Below, piece after piece: positions 46,605-57,200 of a stretch of 64,000 nt of DNA; position 1 is the first letter of the stretch, and the number at the start of each line of letters is the position of its first letter. The DNA is from Lepiota brunneoincarnata (lineage: Eukaryota > Basidiomycota > Agaricomycetes > Agaricales > Agaricaceae). The notes under the pieces were generated by a model. It did no database searches. It was given only the letters and a program-made list of their open reading frames with translations, and was not told the origin of the DNA. The stretch spans positions 868,001-932,000 of the forward strand of contig JAEBUN010000016.1 in assembly GCA_023014365.1 (NCBI GenBank), read 5' to 3'. A program made the position numbers and the translations under genes.

Positions 46605-48169
46605 CAGTGGGTCAAAAAACTGTCCCAATGTTTTCACTATTTGGAAAGATCAGTCAATAGTGGACCAAGGTGATTATGTAACTACTTGGGAAAATAGTCA
46701 ATAGTAATATACCATATTGGGATTCTGAATCTGTTTAAATCATGTGATTTGTCCAAGAAGTAATGGATTAATTAATTATTTAAAATATTCACTCATTGGG
46801 ACAGTTTTTTTGACCCTCTATCATCTACCTAATTAATACTTTGTATGGCCTCCTTTTGCCCTAATAACTGCCCTAAGCCTTCTGGGCATGCTTTCTATGA
46901 GTCTTTGACACCTTTCTGCAGGAATTCTGTTCCACTCCACCACCAACCTGTCCCATAATTCATGTACTCCCCCAGGTGGTTTGTCATATCCCTGTAACTG
47001 GTTCTTCAAGTGTGTTCAGAGGTGTTCAATGGGATTGAGGTCTGGTGATTGTGTAGGCCTTGGTAAAACTTGGATATTGTTCTCTTCAAACCAATTTGTT
47101 GCCTTTTTAGACCTGTGTTTTGGGTCATTATTCTGCTGGAATATCCTTTCCTCCATCTCCAAACTTTCAAAGCTCTCCACCACCCCACACTCCAAAATCT
47201 CACAGTACTGCTCTGCATCCATGATCCCTTCAACCTCCACTAGCTTTCAAACTTCATTCTATCCCATAGCTCCCCATACCATAAGGTTACCACCACCTCT
47301 ATGCTTGACAGTAGGGATAGTAGTCCTATCTGAGAGTTCTTCCCCTCTTTCCTTCCAAGTATACACCTTTCCATCTGACCCAATCCTGTTGATTTTGGTT
47401 TCATCTGTCCATAATACTCTTTTCCAATCCTCCACTGTCCAATCCTTGTGCTTGTGGGCAAATTTGAGATAAGCAATCTGGTATTGCTTCTTCAGCAGAG
47501 GTCATTTAGTCTTCACAACAGAGCAAAAATTGTTCTTCTTGAGCATGTTTCAGATTGTTTGTGGTGTGACAGAAGTAGGGAGTATAGGGTTAATGAATTG
47601 GGTAGCTTGAATAGCATTGTCCAGCTTCCCAGTGGTGATTTGGTGAATAATTGATTGTTTGTTCTGGAGAGAAAGCAAAGAAGGTTACCTCCCTTTGTTT
47701 TTTTTCTTGTCTGAATCAACTTCTTTCTGGATTGTTTCAACAGTACTCCTGCCTAGACCAGGTTTGGACTAAATCTGATGCAGAGAATAGCCATTCTGAA
47801 GAAGAGAAATAACTTGGTAGTAAGATGGAAGGATGGTTGAAGGGGTTTCAACATAACCATGTGATGTACAAAAGGTCACATGACAATGTTTACTATTCCC
47901 ATACTTGATTTGGTACTGATCTGGGTTCTCAAAAACCAGATATTAAGAAAATGACAAAGGGTCAGAAAACTATCCCAATAAGTGAATATTTTAAATATTT
48001 AATTGATCCTTTATTTCTCAGATGAATCATGTGATTCGAATGGATTCGGAATGCCAATATGGTATATTACTATTGACTATTTTCCCAAGTAGTTACATAA
48101 TCACCTTGGTCCACTATTGACTGATCTTTCCAAATAGTGAAAACATTGGGACAGTTTTTTGACCCACTG
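46605..48169 (-). mobile_element. Tc1/mariner transposon, 1565 bp
   Basis: Ends are CAGTGGGTCAAAAAACTG and its inverse, with TA on each side (46603-46604, 48170-48171). The outer ~116 bp at each end appear identical as inverted repeats (46605-46720 and 48054-48169). A second, inverted copy of the same core sits inside each arm (near 46795 and 47960), making each end a fold-back. The interior carries one transposase relic on the minus strand. Confidence 0.93.
46833..47880 (-). pseudogene. Tc1-type transposase, inactivated
   Basis: The minus strand reads, in one frame with several stops, a Tc1-type transposase. Helix-turn-helix remnants lie near 47.7-47.85 kb. Catalytic blocks follow: VLWTDETKIN (first Asp), then FQQNNDPKHRS, and SPDLNPIEHLW (Glu), ending at RAVIRAKGGHTKY. 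In the family the second block is FQQDNDPKH, so the second catalytic Asp is Asn here. With that position counted, spacing to Glu is 34 residues, the DD34E class. Stops occur mostly where Trp or Arg codons are expected (for example WGAMG then TAG). The copy is dead. Confidence 0.9.
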
Positions 48170-48171
48170 TA

Positions 48172-48574
48172 CATACAAGTACTGAGGAAAGCTGTTATGA
48201 ACAGTCCAGACAGAGAGGGGCTGGAACAAGTATTCAACTTTACAAGATGGGTACAGGAGACCACAGACCAGCTATGGGCACAGGAGTATGAAAATGAAGA
48301 AGAGAAGTACTACAATGCCATGCAGGACTTGGCAAGAGATGCAGGAATGGAGATCACCTTGGAGGATATTCTGGAATACCCTGAGGAGGAAGAAGATAGC
48401 TATGGATTGACCAATCCAACCTCCAGCATGGATGGAAGTACCAAAAGAGTGGAGAGTGAGAATGAAGAAGAATCCATGGAGATAGGATTGGGAGAAGAGA
48501 ATTATGAGTCAGAGGAAAGCAATAGAACATTGCACAGCAGTGGAATGGAGAACAAGGACAGTGATTCATTGTAA
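48172..48574 (+). other. Acidic open frame between Tc1 and the gypsy element
   Basis: An open frame into which the Tc1 end now reads; its own part codes GLEQVFNFTRWVQETTDQLW and a very Glu/Ser-rich tail to 48574. No known motif. It may be the end of an ORF of an older element or host gene cut by Tc1. Confidence 0.3.
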
Positions 48575-48581
48575 GATAGAA

Positions 48582-49094
48582 ATAGCAGTAGAATGCCATC
48601 AGCTAGGATGCACATCATGGTCAAGGCTACACAGGACAAAGTAGAATAGCCTAATAACCTATAACAAGTATATGGTATCTCATAGGTATATAAAGGCTTG
48701 TACAAGTAGAGATTAAAGCCTTAAGCTTTAATCTTGTTAACAACAGTTGTTAACCTCTCTGCCTTAACTTGGTGTGTTCCCTTGTTATCTCATTGAGCAT
48801 GATCCACTAAGCTCTACAAGGCCAACTATCTCAGACACCTTGTTGAGTGATTGAAGGCCTTCTATAGTTATCTTCAGATACAGAAGGAGCAAGGATCATA
48901 ACATTAGATTAAAGCTTCCTTTGGACAACCTCCATTGTATACCCCATAGTATCAGTATGCCTTGTTGCTACCCTTCCACACTGGCAGATGATATGCTTTA
49001 TTGCTATCCAAGTACCAACTGTATCTGATGATATGCCTTGTCACATGTCTGGTGATACATCCCTGTAGAGCAGGCCACCATACTCTCTGCACCC
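48582..49094 (+). promoter_or_regulatory. LTR/leader-like region of the outer gypsy element
   Basis: TATATAAA at 48687-48694, a symmetric TTGTTAACAACAGTTGTTAAC, and a leader running to the gag start. Layout fits the U3-R-U5 and leader of a retrotransposon, but no matching 3' copy was found near 62.6 kb, so the boundary is uncertain. Confidence 0.4.
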
Positions 49095-50398
49095 TTGGTC
49101 AGATGCATCAAAAGTGTTGATAGGTCATCCACATCTTTAAGTGTTGATTGGGATAATGCACCCATAAGTGTTGTATATAGGTCATCTGCACCTTCAAGTG
49201 TTGATTGGAATAATGCACTTGCAAGTGTTGTTTATTCACCTTCACCCCCACCTTCACCTTTGACTTCTTCCCTCTACACCCTGTCAACAAACCGAAATGA
49301 CCCCCTTGCCACTGACTATGAAGAATCTAACAGTTCTGACTGGTCAACAACCAACTCCAAACCCAACTTCACACCCCCTCCACCACAGACCCTAAAAAGA
49401 AAACAAAACCTATACCCCTCACTTGTTCACCCTCTGGTTCCACAGCATACCCTACACAACCTACTGAAAGAGTTCAACATCAAACAGAAGACCCAGGATA
49501 CCCAGCACCCCCAGCATCAGTTCTTCAATCCTTACCAAAACAACCACCACCTGAAAGAACTGCCACCTCTACCTGCTCAAAGCTCAGGAAGCCAATTCAT
49601 AGAACATCTACCCCATCCTTCAATCCTCAACCCTCAACAAGTACAAGAACTTGTGACAACACTTAACAACAGGAACCTTCAACATCAAGGACATTTTTAC
49701 CCTTCACATCACTACTTGGATCACTGGTACACTCACTGCCTCAATCCAGTTCCCCTGTACAACCCAAATCACCTGAAGTTAGCCCCACTACTAGGTCTAT
49801 TCATACTTCTGATGAGAAATCCACAATCTCTGACACTGATGATATGGCCTCCTCTGCAAAAATCAATACACTCCCAACCTTTAATGGAGAGACCAACTAC
49901 TACTGCCTCTAGAAGGACACAGTACAACTATACATTGATGCAAAGCCTGGAGCCTTTTCCAATGACAAGACCAAGATACAATTTGCCCTTTCTTACATGT
50001 CCACCAGCTCCACTGCAACATGGAGAGGAGCATTCTTGGAATCAAACAAAGAACTTGATGGAAGTCAGACCCTTCCAACATGGAAGAAATTCCTCAAAGG
50101 ACTTGACACATCCTTTGCTCCAAAAAATGTCCCTGCAGACACCATGGACAGAATCTGCCACCTCAAACAGAATGGACAATATATTGACAATTACATATTC
50201 CAGTTCCAGATACTTGCCTATCAGGCCAACCTTGAAGATGGAGTGACAGCAGTCAACTATTTCAAGAATGGGCTGGATTGCCCTGTTGCAATCAAGACAA
50301 TTGGCCTCAATCCAGGAAACAAACTCAGCAACTGGTTCAAACAAATTCAAACAGCATATCAAATACTACAAACTCAACATGACTATATGCAAACTTGA
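49095..50398 (+). pseudogene. Outer gypsy gag
   Basis: Two overlapping frames form the gag. The left frame is rich in Ser, Pro and Gln and begins with two tandem copies of a SVDWDNAPISVVY-type unit. The right one has NTLPTFNGETNYYCL, then TAG where Trp is expected (KDTVQLYIDAK follows), SYMSTSSTATWRGAFLES and LDTSFAPKNVPADTMDRI, the helical capsid part. Gag would form virus-like particles inside the cell. The TAG and the frame change near 50000 disable it. Confidence 0.75.
49105..49235. repeat. Coding tandem repeat in gag, about 70 bp
   Basis: AAGTGTTGATTGG recurs (49139, 49196) along with TAAGTGTTGTATATAGG-type blocks; the units code SVDWDNAPISVVY and SVDWNNALASVVY. Confidence 0.7.
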
Positions 50399-50453
50399 GG
50401 AACTCCCTTGTTTCCAATGACTTCATGCCCTTGCTCATTTAAAGGGAAAAGAA

Positions 50454-50771
50454 ATGCTTTTATGTGCTGTGTCCCACTCCCCTTATCAAGCAACAGACCC
50501 TAATGCAATGGATATTGATCAACTTGCCAAAATGGTCTACAACCTTGACTTTGAGGATGAGCCAGATCTACTCACCAAGGAAGCTGATGAAGACAAGAAG
50601 ACTGAAGAAGACAGACTCCACCAGTTGGTATGGGAGTGCATCTGCAAAGCCCTCAATGCAATCCTCACAGATGCCCAGAGAAGGGATCTCAAGGAGAAGA
50701 GATGCTTCAACTGCTGCAAGACTGGACACTTCACCTGCAAATGCCCCACCAAGAAGACCATTTATTGCTGA
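50454..50771 (+). pseudogene. Outer gypsy nucleocapsid with CCHC knuckle
   Basis: AMDIDQLAKMVYNLDFE and an acidic region precede CFNCCKTGHFTCKC, a C-x2-C-x4-H-x4-C zinc knuckle for RNA binding. It belongs to the gag polyprotein but is separated from it by a stop at 50396. Confidence 0.8.
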
Positions 50772-50983
50772 CCCAAATTACCCTGCAATTTGGATGCCAG
50801 AAACCAGTCAAATGCAATATCCAGACAAAGACAAGCAAGCTATAGGAAGAAGAACTCCCTCTACAACATACTAGAAGATGCAACTGATGAAGAAGTCAAG
50901 GAAATTTACAAACATTTTGCAAATAAATCCAACCACCCAGGTGCCCCTCTGGTTAAGGATTTTGCCTAAGGAGACTAGCCACC

Positions 50984-52374
50984 ATGTCTAGCTCTCCACA
51001 AAGAACCCCTTCCTTTTTCCATTTACAAAATTCTATCAATGTTGTAAAATTACAGGAATTGTCAGCATGCATAATACATCTACCCTGTCAAATCCAAAAA
51101 CATAAAATCATTAAGGAAGGACCTGAAAGTGTGGAACTACTTGCTCTACTTGACTCAGGAGCAGCAGGAAACTTCATTGACCCAGGAATGGTCAGATACC
51201 ACTCATTCAAAATGACACCCCTCAATTGACCCATTGAAGTATGACATGCTGATGGATCAGTCAACAAAAATGGGACAGCCACCCATTATACAACCCTCAA
51301 CCTAACAGTTAATGGAAAGGACATGGAGATAAAACCAAAAGTAGTCTCCCTTGGAAGCCCAAGACTTATTCTTGGATTCTCTTGGCTTGCAGAACACAAC
51401 CCAGACATTGACTGGGATGCCAAACAACTACTGCTGGAGGAATGAACATTGGGACAACACTATCTTCCAAGAACTCATCCAATCTATGGAATCTGACTGG
51501 ATCTACAATGATCAACTCAACTACATCTCCACCCTTGAACCTACAAGCTTCAAAGAAATCAACTTCAAAGCCTTGGCATTGCAGTTCCTTGCCATACAAC
51601 ATGAAGAAAAGAAGAATGATGACCCAAGAAAAGTTGTACCTGCAGAATTCCACAAATACCTCCCAGTATTTAGCAAGAAACAAGCCAAACAATTCCCTCC
51701 ACAATGACCATGGGATCACAAGATCAAACTAAAGGAATCATTCAAGCCAATCACCATGAAGTCTTAATGACTATCCCCCAATGAAGAAAAGGAACTCAAT
51801 ACATTCCTAGAAGAAAACCTTCAAAAAAGATACATCTGGCCATCCAAATCACCAATGACCTTACCTTTCTTCTTTGTAGGAAAGAAAGATGGGAAACTAT
51901 GTCCCTGTCAAGACTATAGATACCTCAATAAGCACACAGTCAAGAATGCATACAATCTTCCCCTTATCTCTCACATTCTTGACAAACTCTGAGGATCAAG
52001 ATACTTCACCAAGCTTGACATACAAGCAGGATATAATAACATCTGTATATGCAAAGGAGATGAATGGAAAGGAGCCTTCAGAACACCCCAAGGACTATTT
52101 GAACCCACAGTTATATTTTACAGAATGTGCAACTCCCCAGTGACCTTCCAAACTATGATGGACTTGTTATTTTGGAAACTCATCAACAATGAAGGAGTGA
52201 TCATTTATATGGATGACATCCTCATCCATGCTAAAACAAAACAAGAACTTCAATGTCTTACAAGAGAAGTACTCAAGATACTTAAAGACAATGAATGATC
52301 TATATCTCAAGACCAAGAAATGTGAATTTGAATGTCAATGACTCAAATACCTAGGAGTCATCATCACTCCAGAC
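50984..52374 (+). pseudogene. Outer gypsy protease and reverse transcriptase, left part
   Basis: Protease shows LLDSGAAGNFID (active-site DSG). The reverse transcriptase has YFTKLDIQAGYNNICI, DEWKGAFRTPQGLFEP and the catalytic VIIYMDDILIH (Tyr-Met-Asp-Asp at 52206-52217). Several stops (after MTPLN, in WDAKQLLLEE, in HILDKL) and frame steps interrupt it. The gene continues after the solo LTR at 52375-52822. Confidence 0.85.
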
Positions 52375-52822
52375 TGTAAGGGGAACTCTAGGTCATTGCT
52401 CACAACCTCAGATTTGGGATTCTGATCCCAGACTCCCTGCATTCAGAAATGTGATCCCCAGCCTTCCTATGCTTGGAAATCCAACTTTCAGCCCTCCTGC
52501 ATCCGGAATTCCGATTTACAGCCTCCCTGGGCCTGGAAATCTGTCCCCCAGCACCCTAGTACTCAGAATTCCCTCTGACACTCCTTTGCTGCAGATGCAA
52601 ACCCTCACTGGCATGCACGACCCTATCCCAAGCCCATCCCTGACTATACTCACTTTAGGCATCCCTGACACCTCACAGCCATTTATGTAGAGTAGATTAC
52701 TCAACTTGGATATTATGGCAGGTAGTATAAGTAGTGTAGGCAAGCTCAGAGAAATCTTACTCAATTCTCTAAGGTTTCTCCCTGCTCAGCTGATGCAACA
52801 CAGCAACCAGGTTGCCCTTACA
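52375..52822. mobile_element. Solo LTR, 448 bp, in the outer element
   Basis: Begins TGTAAGGGGAACTC and ends GTTGCCCTTACA, flanked by CAGAC at 52370-52374 and 52823-52827. Taking it out with one CAGAC joins VIITPD to SVSMDPAKLKG in one frame, the usual gypsy sequence. Inside, about 52410-52570, a loose repeat of about 33 bp (GGAAATCxxATTxxCAGCC) occurs four to five times. Confidence 0.9.
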
Positions 52823-52827
52823 CAGAC

Positions 52828-53318
52828 TCAGTCTCAATGGACCCAGCAAAGCTCAAAGGCATTTCTGAATGGCCAACACCAACTACCCTGCACAATGTAT
52901 GCAAATTCATAGGATTTTGCAACTTCTATCGAAAGTTTATACATCAATATGCCACATGGGCCAAGCCTCTCAATGCACTAATGTCCAAAACCAAGAAATT
53001 TGAATGGACAGAAGAATGTTAGAATGCCTTCAACACCCTCAAGAGAAAATTCCAAAGCAAACCAGTACTAATGGTTCCAGACCAAGACAAACCCTTCAAA
53101 ATCAAATGTGATGCATCACTATTTGTATCAGGAGCAGTCCTACTTCAACACAACAATAATGGAGTTAAACACCCAGTTGCTTACTTCTCAAAAGGATTCT
53201 CACCAGCCAAATGCAACTATCACTGCTCAGAGCAAGAACTCTTTGCTATAATCCAAGCACTCAAAGAATGGCACCACCATATAGAAGGATCAGCTCACAA
53301 GACCATTGTATGGTCAGA
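52828..53318 (+). pseudogene. Outer gypsy RNase H, left part
   Basis: Reads LHNVCKFIGFCNFYRKFIHQ, then FKIKCDASLFVSGAVLLQ (first catalytic Asp of RNase H), GVKHPVAYFSKGFSPAKCNY, EQELFAIIQALKEWHHHIEG and TIVWSD, where the inner element entered. A stop at 53020-53022 interrupts it. Confidence 0.88.
53314..53318. repeat. Target-site duplication, left copy (TCAGA)
   Basis: TCAGA directly before the inner element; the partner is at 60908-60912. Confidence 0.95.
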
Positions 53319-53981
53319 TGTCATATCCATGCCAACTCAGAGTCTAATCATTTAAACTTCGGCTTCTCGACTCCACATGTGTTCCACACAACAACCCTCT
53401 GCCCTCCGACTTGGCCCCGACCTGCCCCGACCGCAACCCACTGCCCCAATCACACGACCACCTCCACATGTGCCGTGGTCACCTGACCCTTGGTGTCTCA
53501 TACCCCTGTCTCCATTTCCCATCCGTAGTTAAGATACTGTTATCAGTCTCCATACCTGTACCCGTTTCCATTCCATTCGTAATCTGTTTGTAATCTGTTT
53601 GTAACTAGATTGGTCTCCACTTCGCTCTGCACATAGTCAGTACAAGTCATAGTTTGTAAGGCTGGTAGTATATATACCGTAGGTACTTGGCTTGTACTCC
53701 GCAGTCTGATAATCGAATCAAGCAGCAGGACCAGCTCCCTGTTCCCTATCCTCTCCTCTCTTCTGCCTCGCTCCGCTTCGGCTCCGACTTCCTGAAATAC
53801 GGACTAGGACAGTAGGAGGGCACAGCACATAAGCTGAGGCCACAAGTCCAACCCCCCGCCCGATGTACTCCGCCTCGGTCCCGAAGTCTACATACTGACT
53901 TCGCCCTGTCCCCCGGTTACCTTATATCAAGGATACCACCCTGACCCTCTGCTTCGGTCCCGAACCGCACCGGCTCTAACA
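53319..53981 (+). repeat. Left LTR of the inner element
   Basis: Starts TGTCATATCCATGCC and ends CGGCTCTAACA. A GTATATATACC promoter element lies near 53668. About 30 differences from the right LTR, nearly all C/T or G/A changes, many at CG or TG. Confidence 0.96.
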
Positions 53982-54037
53982 GTATTATCAGACTGCACAC
54001 TCCTCCTGTCCATCACATTTTCTGATCCCTTCTAACC

Positions 54038-55443
54038 ATGGTCTCTCGAACAGTCACCCGTACCCGCACTCTCGTGTCCCCGGCTGTTCACTGTAGTAGA
54101 CGTGTCGCTCGACAACCCCTTTCTGAAGAACTGCAACCCGACTCCCCGAGGGCTCCTCGCTCTTGTCTACAATCGGTCGCACCATCGACTCCCAACTGCT
54201 TCTCTGAAGATATCCAACCTTCATTATTTCGGACTCCCGGCGGTCCCGACAAGGGCCCCAACCCCAATCCTGATCCCAGTGACCCTGGTGATCCCAATGA
54301 CAATCCTGACAATGGGGACTGGGCCCCCGGACGATGACAAACCATCAGACAACAACAACAACAACAACATCCCACCTGGCAACACCCGAGACGACCATGA
54401 TAGACTCCTACTCAGAGTTGTCCAATGCATAGCCGATCAAATGGACAGCCTGTGGGAACTCTCAAGCCCCACAGCCTCCTCGATCTCCCCGTACCAAAGC
54501 TCGCGAACCTGACATCTTTACAGGTTCCTGACCCTGCCAAACTCAAACCCTTCCTCTTCCAATGTCAGCTCTATTTCTGTACTAACCCAGCCCAGTTTGC
54601 TATCCCCGCCACCAAGGTCAACTTCGCATTGACATACCTCACAGGCGTGGCACAGCAACACTTCAAAATCAGCCTTGACGAGGCCGACAACCACGGAATA
54701 ATACACAACTGGATCGAGGACTGGGACCAGTTCACCCTGGAACTACAGACCAATTTTGGTCCTGCGGATCCAACCAGAGAAGCTGCTGAGCAGCTTGACT
54801 CCCTCTGAATGCGCTACAACGAGAAGATCACCTGACTACAATGTCGACTTTCTCCGCCTAGCTGGCCAACTCTGTTGGGGTGACGAAGTATTTTGTCACT
54901 GCTACTACAAAGGCCTCCCTGACCGCATCCAGGACATCCTGTCCAATCAGGCCCGACGGCAAACCTGACACCTTCATTGAAATGTGGGCAGCAGCGATGA
55001 AGATTGATGCCCGCTATTGGGAACGCCAGCGCGAGAAGGCCCACGCCAAATCCGCTTCGGACCCGACTGCCTCTAGGAAACCTGGAGGTAACCCATCCCC
55101 TTCCACCTTGACCAACCCCCAACCTGCTGCCAAGCCTGCCAATAGTAACAACAAAGGCAGCACCTCCAACTCCAGCTTCAAGGGCAATCCGCCCAACCCG
55201 TCCACCAGTCAGAAATCGGCCCTGCCCAAATCCGACCTTGCTAGTAAACTGGGTAAGGACGGTAAATTAACCCCTGAGGAATGTCAACGACGTTTCGACA
55301 ATAACCTCTGCCTTGTCTGTGCAGATCCCAATCACAGGGCTGCCAACTGCGACAAGAAGAAATTCCCTGATGCCAAGGCTAAAGGCCAACAGGCTCAGCT
55401 CCCCGAGACAGATGTGCCGGCTCTCCCAAGCTCGGAAAAATAG
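54038..55443 (+). pseudogene. Inner gypsy gag and nucleocapsid
   Basis: Three frames in order: 54038-54337 (Arg/Ser/Pro-rich start), 54425-54808 (LKPFLFQCQLYF, FALTYLTGVAQQHFK: capsid fold) and 54880-55443, with a CLVCADPNHRAANC zinc knuckle (C-x2-C-x4-H-x4-C) behind a Ser/Asn/Lys-rich linker. A stop after AEQLDSL and frame steps separate them, so no full Gag can be made. Confidence 0.85.
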
Positions 55444-55681
55444 TCAGGCAGTCCTCAGGCCTCTGCACAGACTGAGGATCACATTGAACTCTGCTGTGCT
55501 CCAGAGAGTTTCTGTCTCAATGCGTCCGCTCTTTCCGACCCGAACTCTTTTCACATTACATTAACTTCTCCTTAAGTTACTTCCTTATCTTCTGTTTCTG
55601 CTTCCGTACTCTCTGCTTCGGACCCGCTTTCTGCAACAGACAATGTAGTTAGTTCTGATTCCTCTTCTCTTTCTCCTTTCA

Positions 55682-56056
55682 AAGCTCTTGTTGATAGTGG
55701 TTCTACTCACTGTTTTGTGGACTCATCTTTTGTTTGTTCTCATAGTATTCCAACCTCATCCATCCCAGCTATTGAACTTCGGTTATTTGATGGGACCTCA
55801 AATGTCCTACATTACGGAGCTTGCGCAACTACCTGTATCTTTCCCCTCCGGTGAATCTATCATTTTGGACACTTATGTCACCTGGCTCAACTCTTCCTGT
55901 TCTGTGGTCTTAGGACACAACTGGCTCACCTGCTACAATCCGTTGATTGACTGGGCTTTGGGCAGTATTACTTTCCGGCCATCCCTACTCAAGAATCCTG
56001 CTTCCGCCTCTACCTGCGTCGCACCCTGCATCGGCCCCACTTATGGCCACCCCTGA
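55682..56056 (+). pseudogene. Inner gypsy protease
   Basis: [16 protein letters not shown] contains the aspartic-protease [12 protein letters not shown] and, after a frame step near 55848, [17 protein letters not shown] follow. Retroviral-type pepsin fold, active as a dimer, that would cut the polyprotein. Frameshifted. Confidence 0.85.
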
Positions 56057-56158
56057 CACTCCTGACCTAGGTTCACCACCCCATGTCCGGGACCTCATCC
56101 CAACCTGCCCCCATTGCGAAACCGCATGTCTCCCTGATAAACGCTCCTGCCTTTATCT

Positions 56159-57200
56159 GTGCTGCCAAACTCCCTGGCTCCCAACAATTCAAAATCAACC
56201 TCTCTGCCGCCTCTGCATTGGCTGCGTCTTCTTCCAGTCTCCGAAGACCCGGCTGACCTCTTGTCCATCCCCGAGGAATACCATGAGTTCGCAGATGTTT
56301 TCAGTAAATTGCATGCTGACACACTCGCTCCACACTGCCCTTACAACCTCCAGATTAACCTAGAGGACAGCGGTCAGCCTCCGGTCGGTACCATTTATTC
56401 CCTTTCACAATCAGAGCTTGGAGCTCTATGTGATTTTATTGACGAAACATTTGTCCATTGGTTTCATTCGCCCTTCCACTTCTCCTCATGGAGCCCTGGT
56501 CCTCTTTGTCAAGAAAAAGGACGGCTCCCTCCGCTTATGTGTTGATTTTAGAGGTCTCAACTATATTACCAAGAAGGACCGCTACCCCCTTCTGCTCATC
56601 TCCGACCTCTTAGACTCTCCTCGCAAAGCCTGCTGTAAGGTCCTCAAGCGGCTCCGACAACATGGTCTATACGCCTGCCCCGACAAATGCCAGTTCCACT
56701 CTGACACAGTGGAATATCTTGGCTACATTCTTTCCCCTGACGGTCTCCAAATGGACCAATCTAAGGTCAAGACCATCCAGGAGTGGCCTGAACCCAAGAA
56801 AGTCAAGGACATCCAGTCCTTCTTAGGTTTTGCCAATTTCTATCATCGCTTCATTCACAGTTACTCCGACATTGTCGTTCTGCTCACTTGCCTCACCCGC
56901 AAAGACGTGAGATGGAATTTCACTGACAAATGTTGTGAAGCCTTCAGTTCCCTGAAAGAAGCATTCATATCCGCCCCCATCCTCACTCCTTGGGCCCCCA
57001 ACACTCAGATCATTGTCGAGACCGACACCTCCAACTACGCCCTTGCAGCCATCCTCTCTATCATCGCTGATGATGGTGAGGTTCACCCCGTTGCATTCCA
57101 TTCCCGCACCTTTAACACGGCCAAACTTAATTATGACACCCACAGGCAAGGAACTCCTGGCGATATTCAAGGCTTTCCGTATCTGGCGGCACTATCTTGA
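56159..57200 (+). pseudogene. Inner gypsy reverse transcriptase with core deletion, and RNase H start
   Basis: Starts with PEEYHEFADVFSKLHADTLA and, after a frame step near 56450, [20 protein letters not shown] and [16 protein letters not shown]. It then jumps to [20 protein letters not shown]. The segment that should lie between, with the first catalytic Asp and the YxDD box, about 85 residues, is missing (junction about 56629-56637). The thumb and connection part ([20 protein letters not shown]) and the RNase H start follow. It cannot copy RNA. Confidence 0.92.

Noticed and set aside
48582..48903. Intact 5' LTR of the outer gypsy element
   Set aside because: TATA and leader are present but no matching 3' copy was found, so it is listed only as an LTR-like leader.
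54088..54375. Cysteine-rich minus-strand protein
   Set aside because: It is the reverse of an Asn-codon run in gag (AAC triplets read as Cys-like codons on the other strand).
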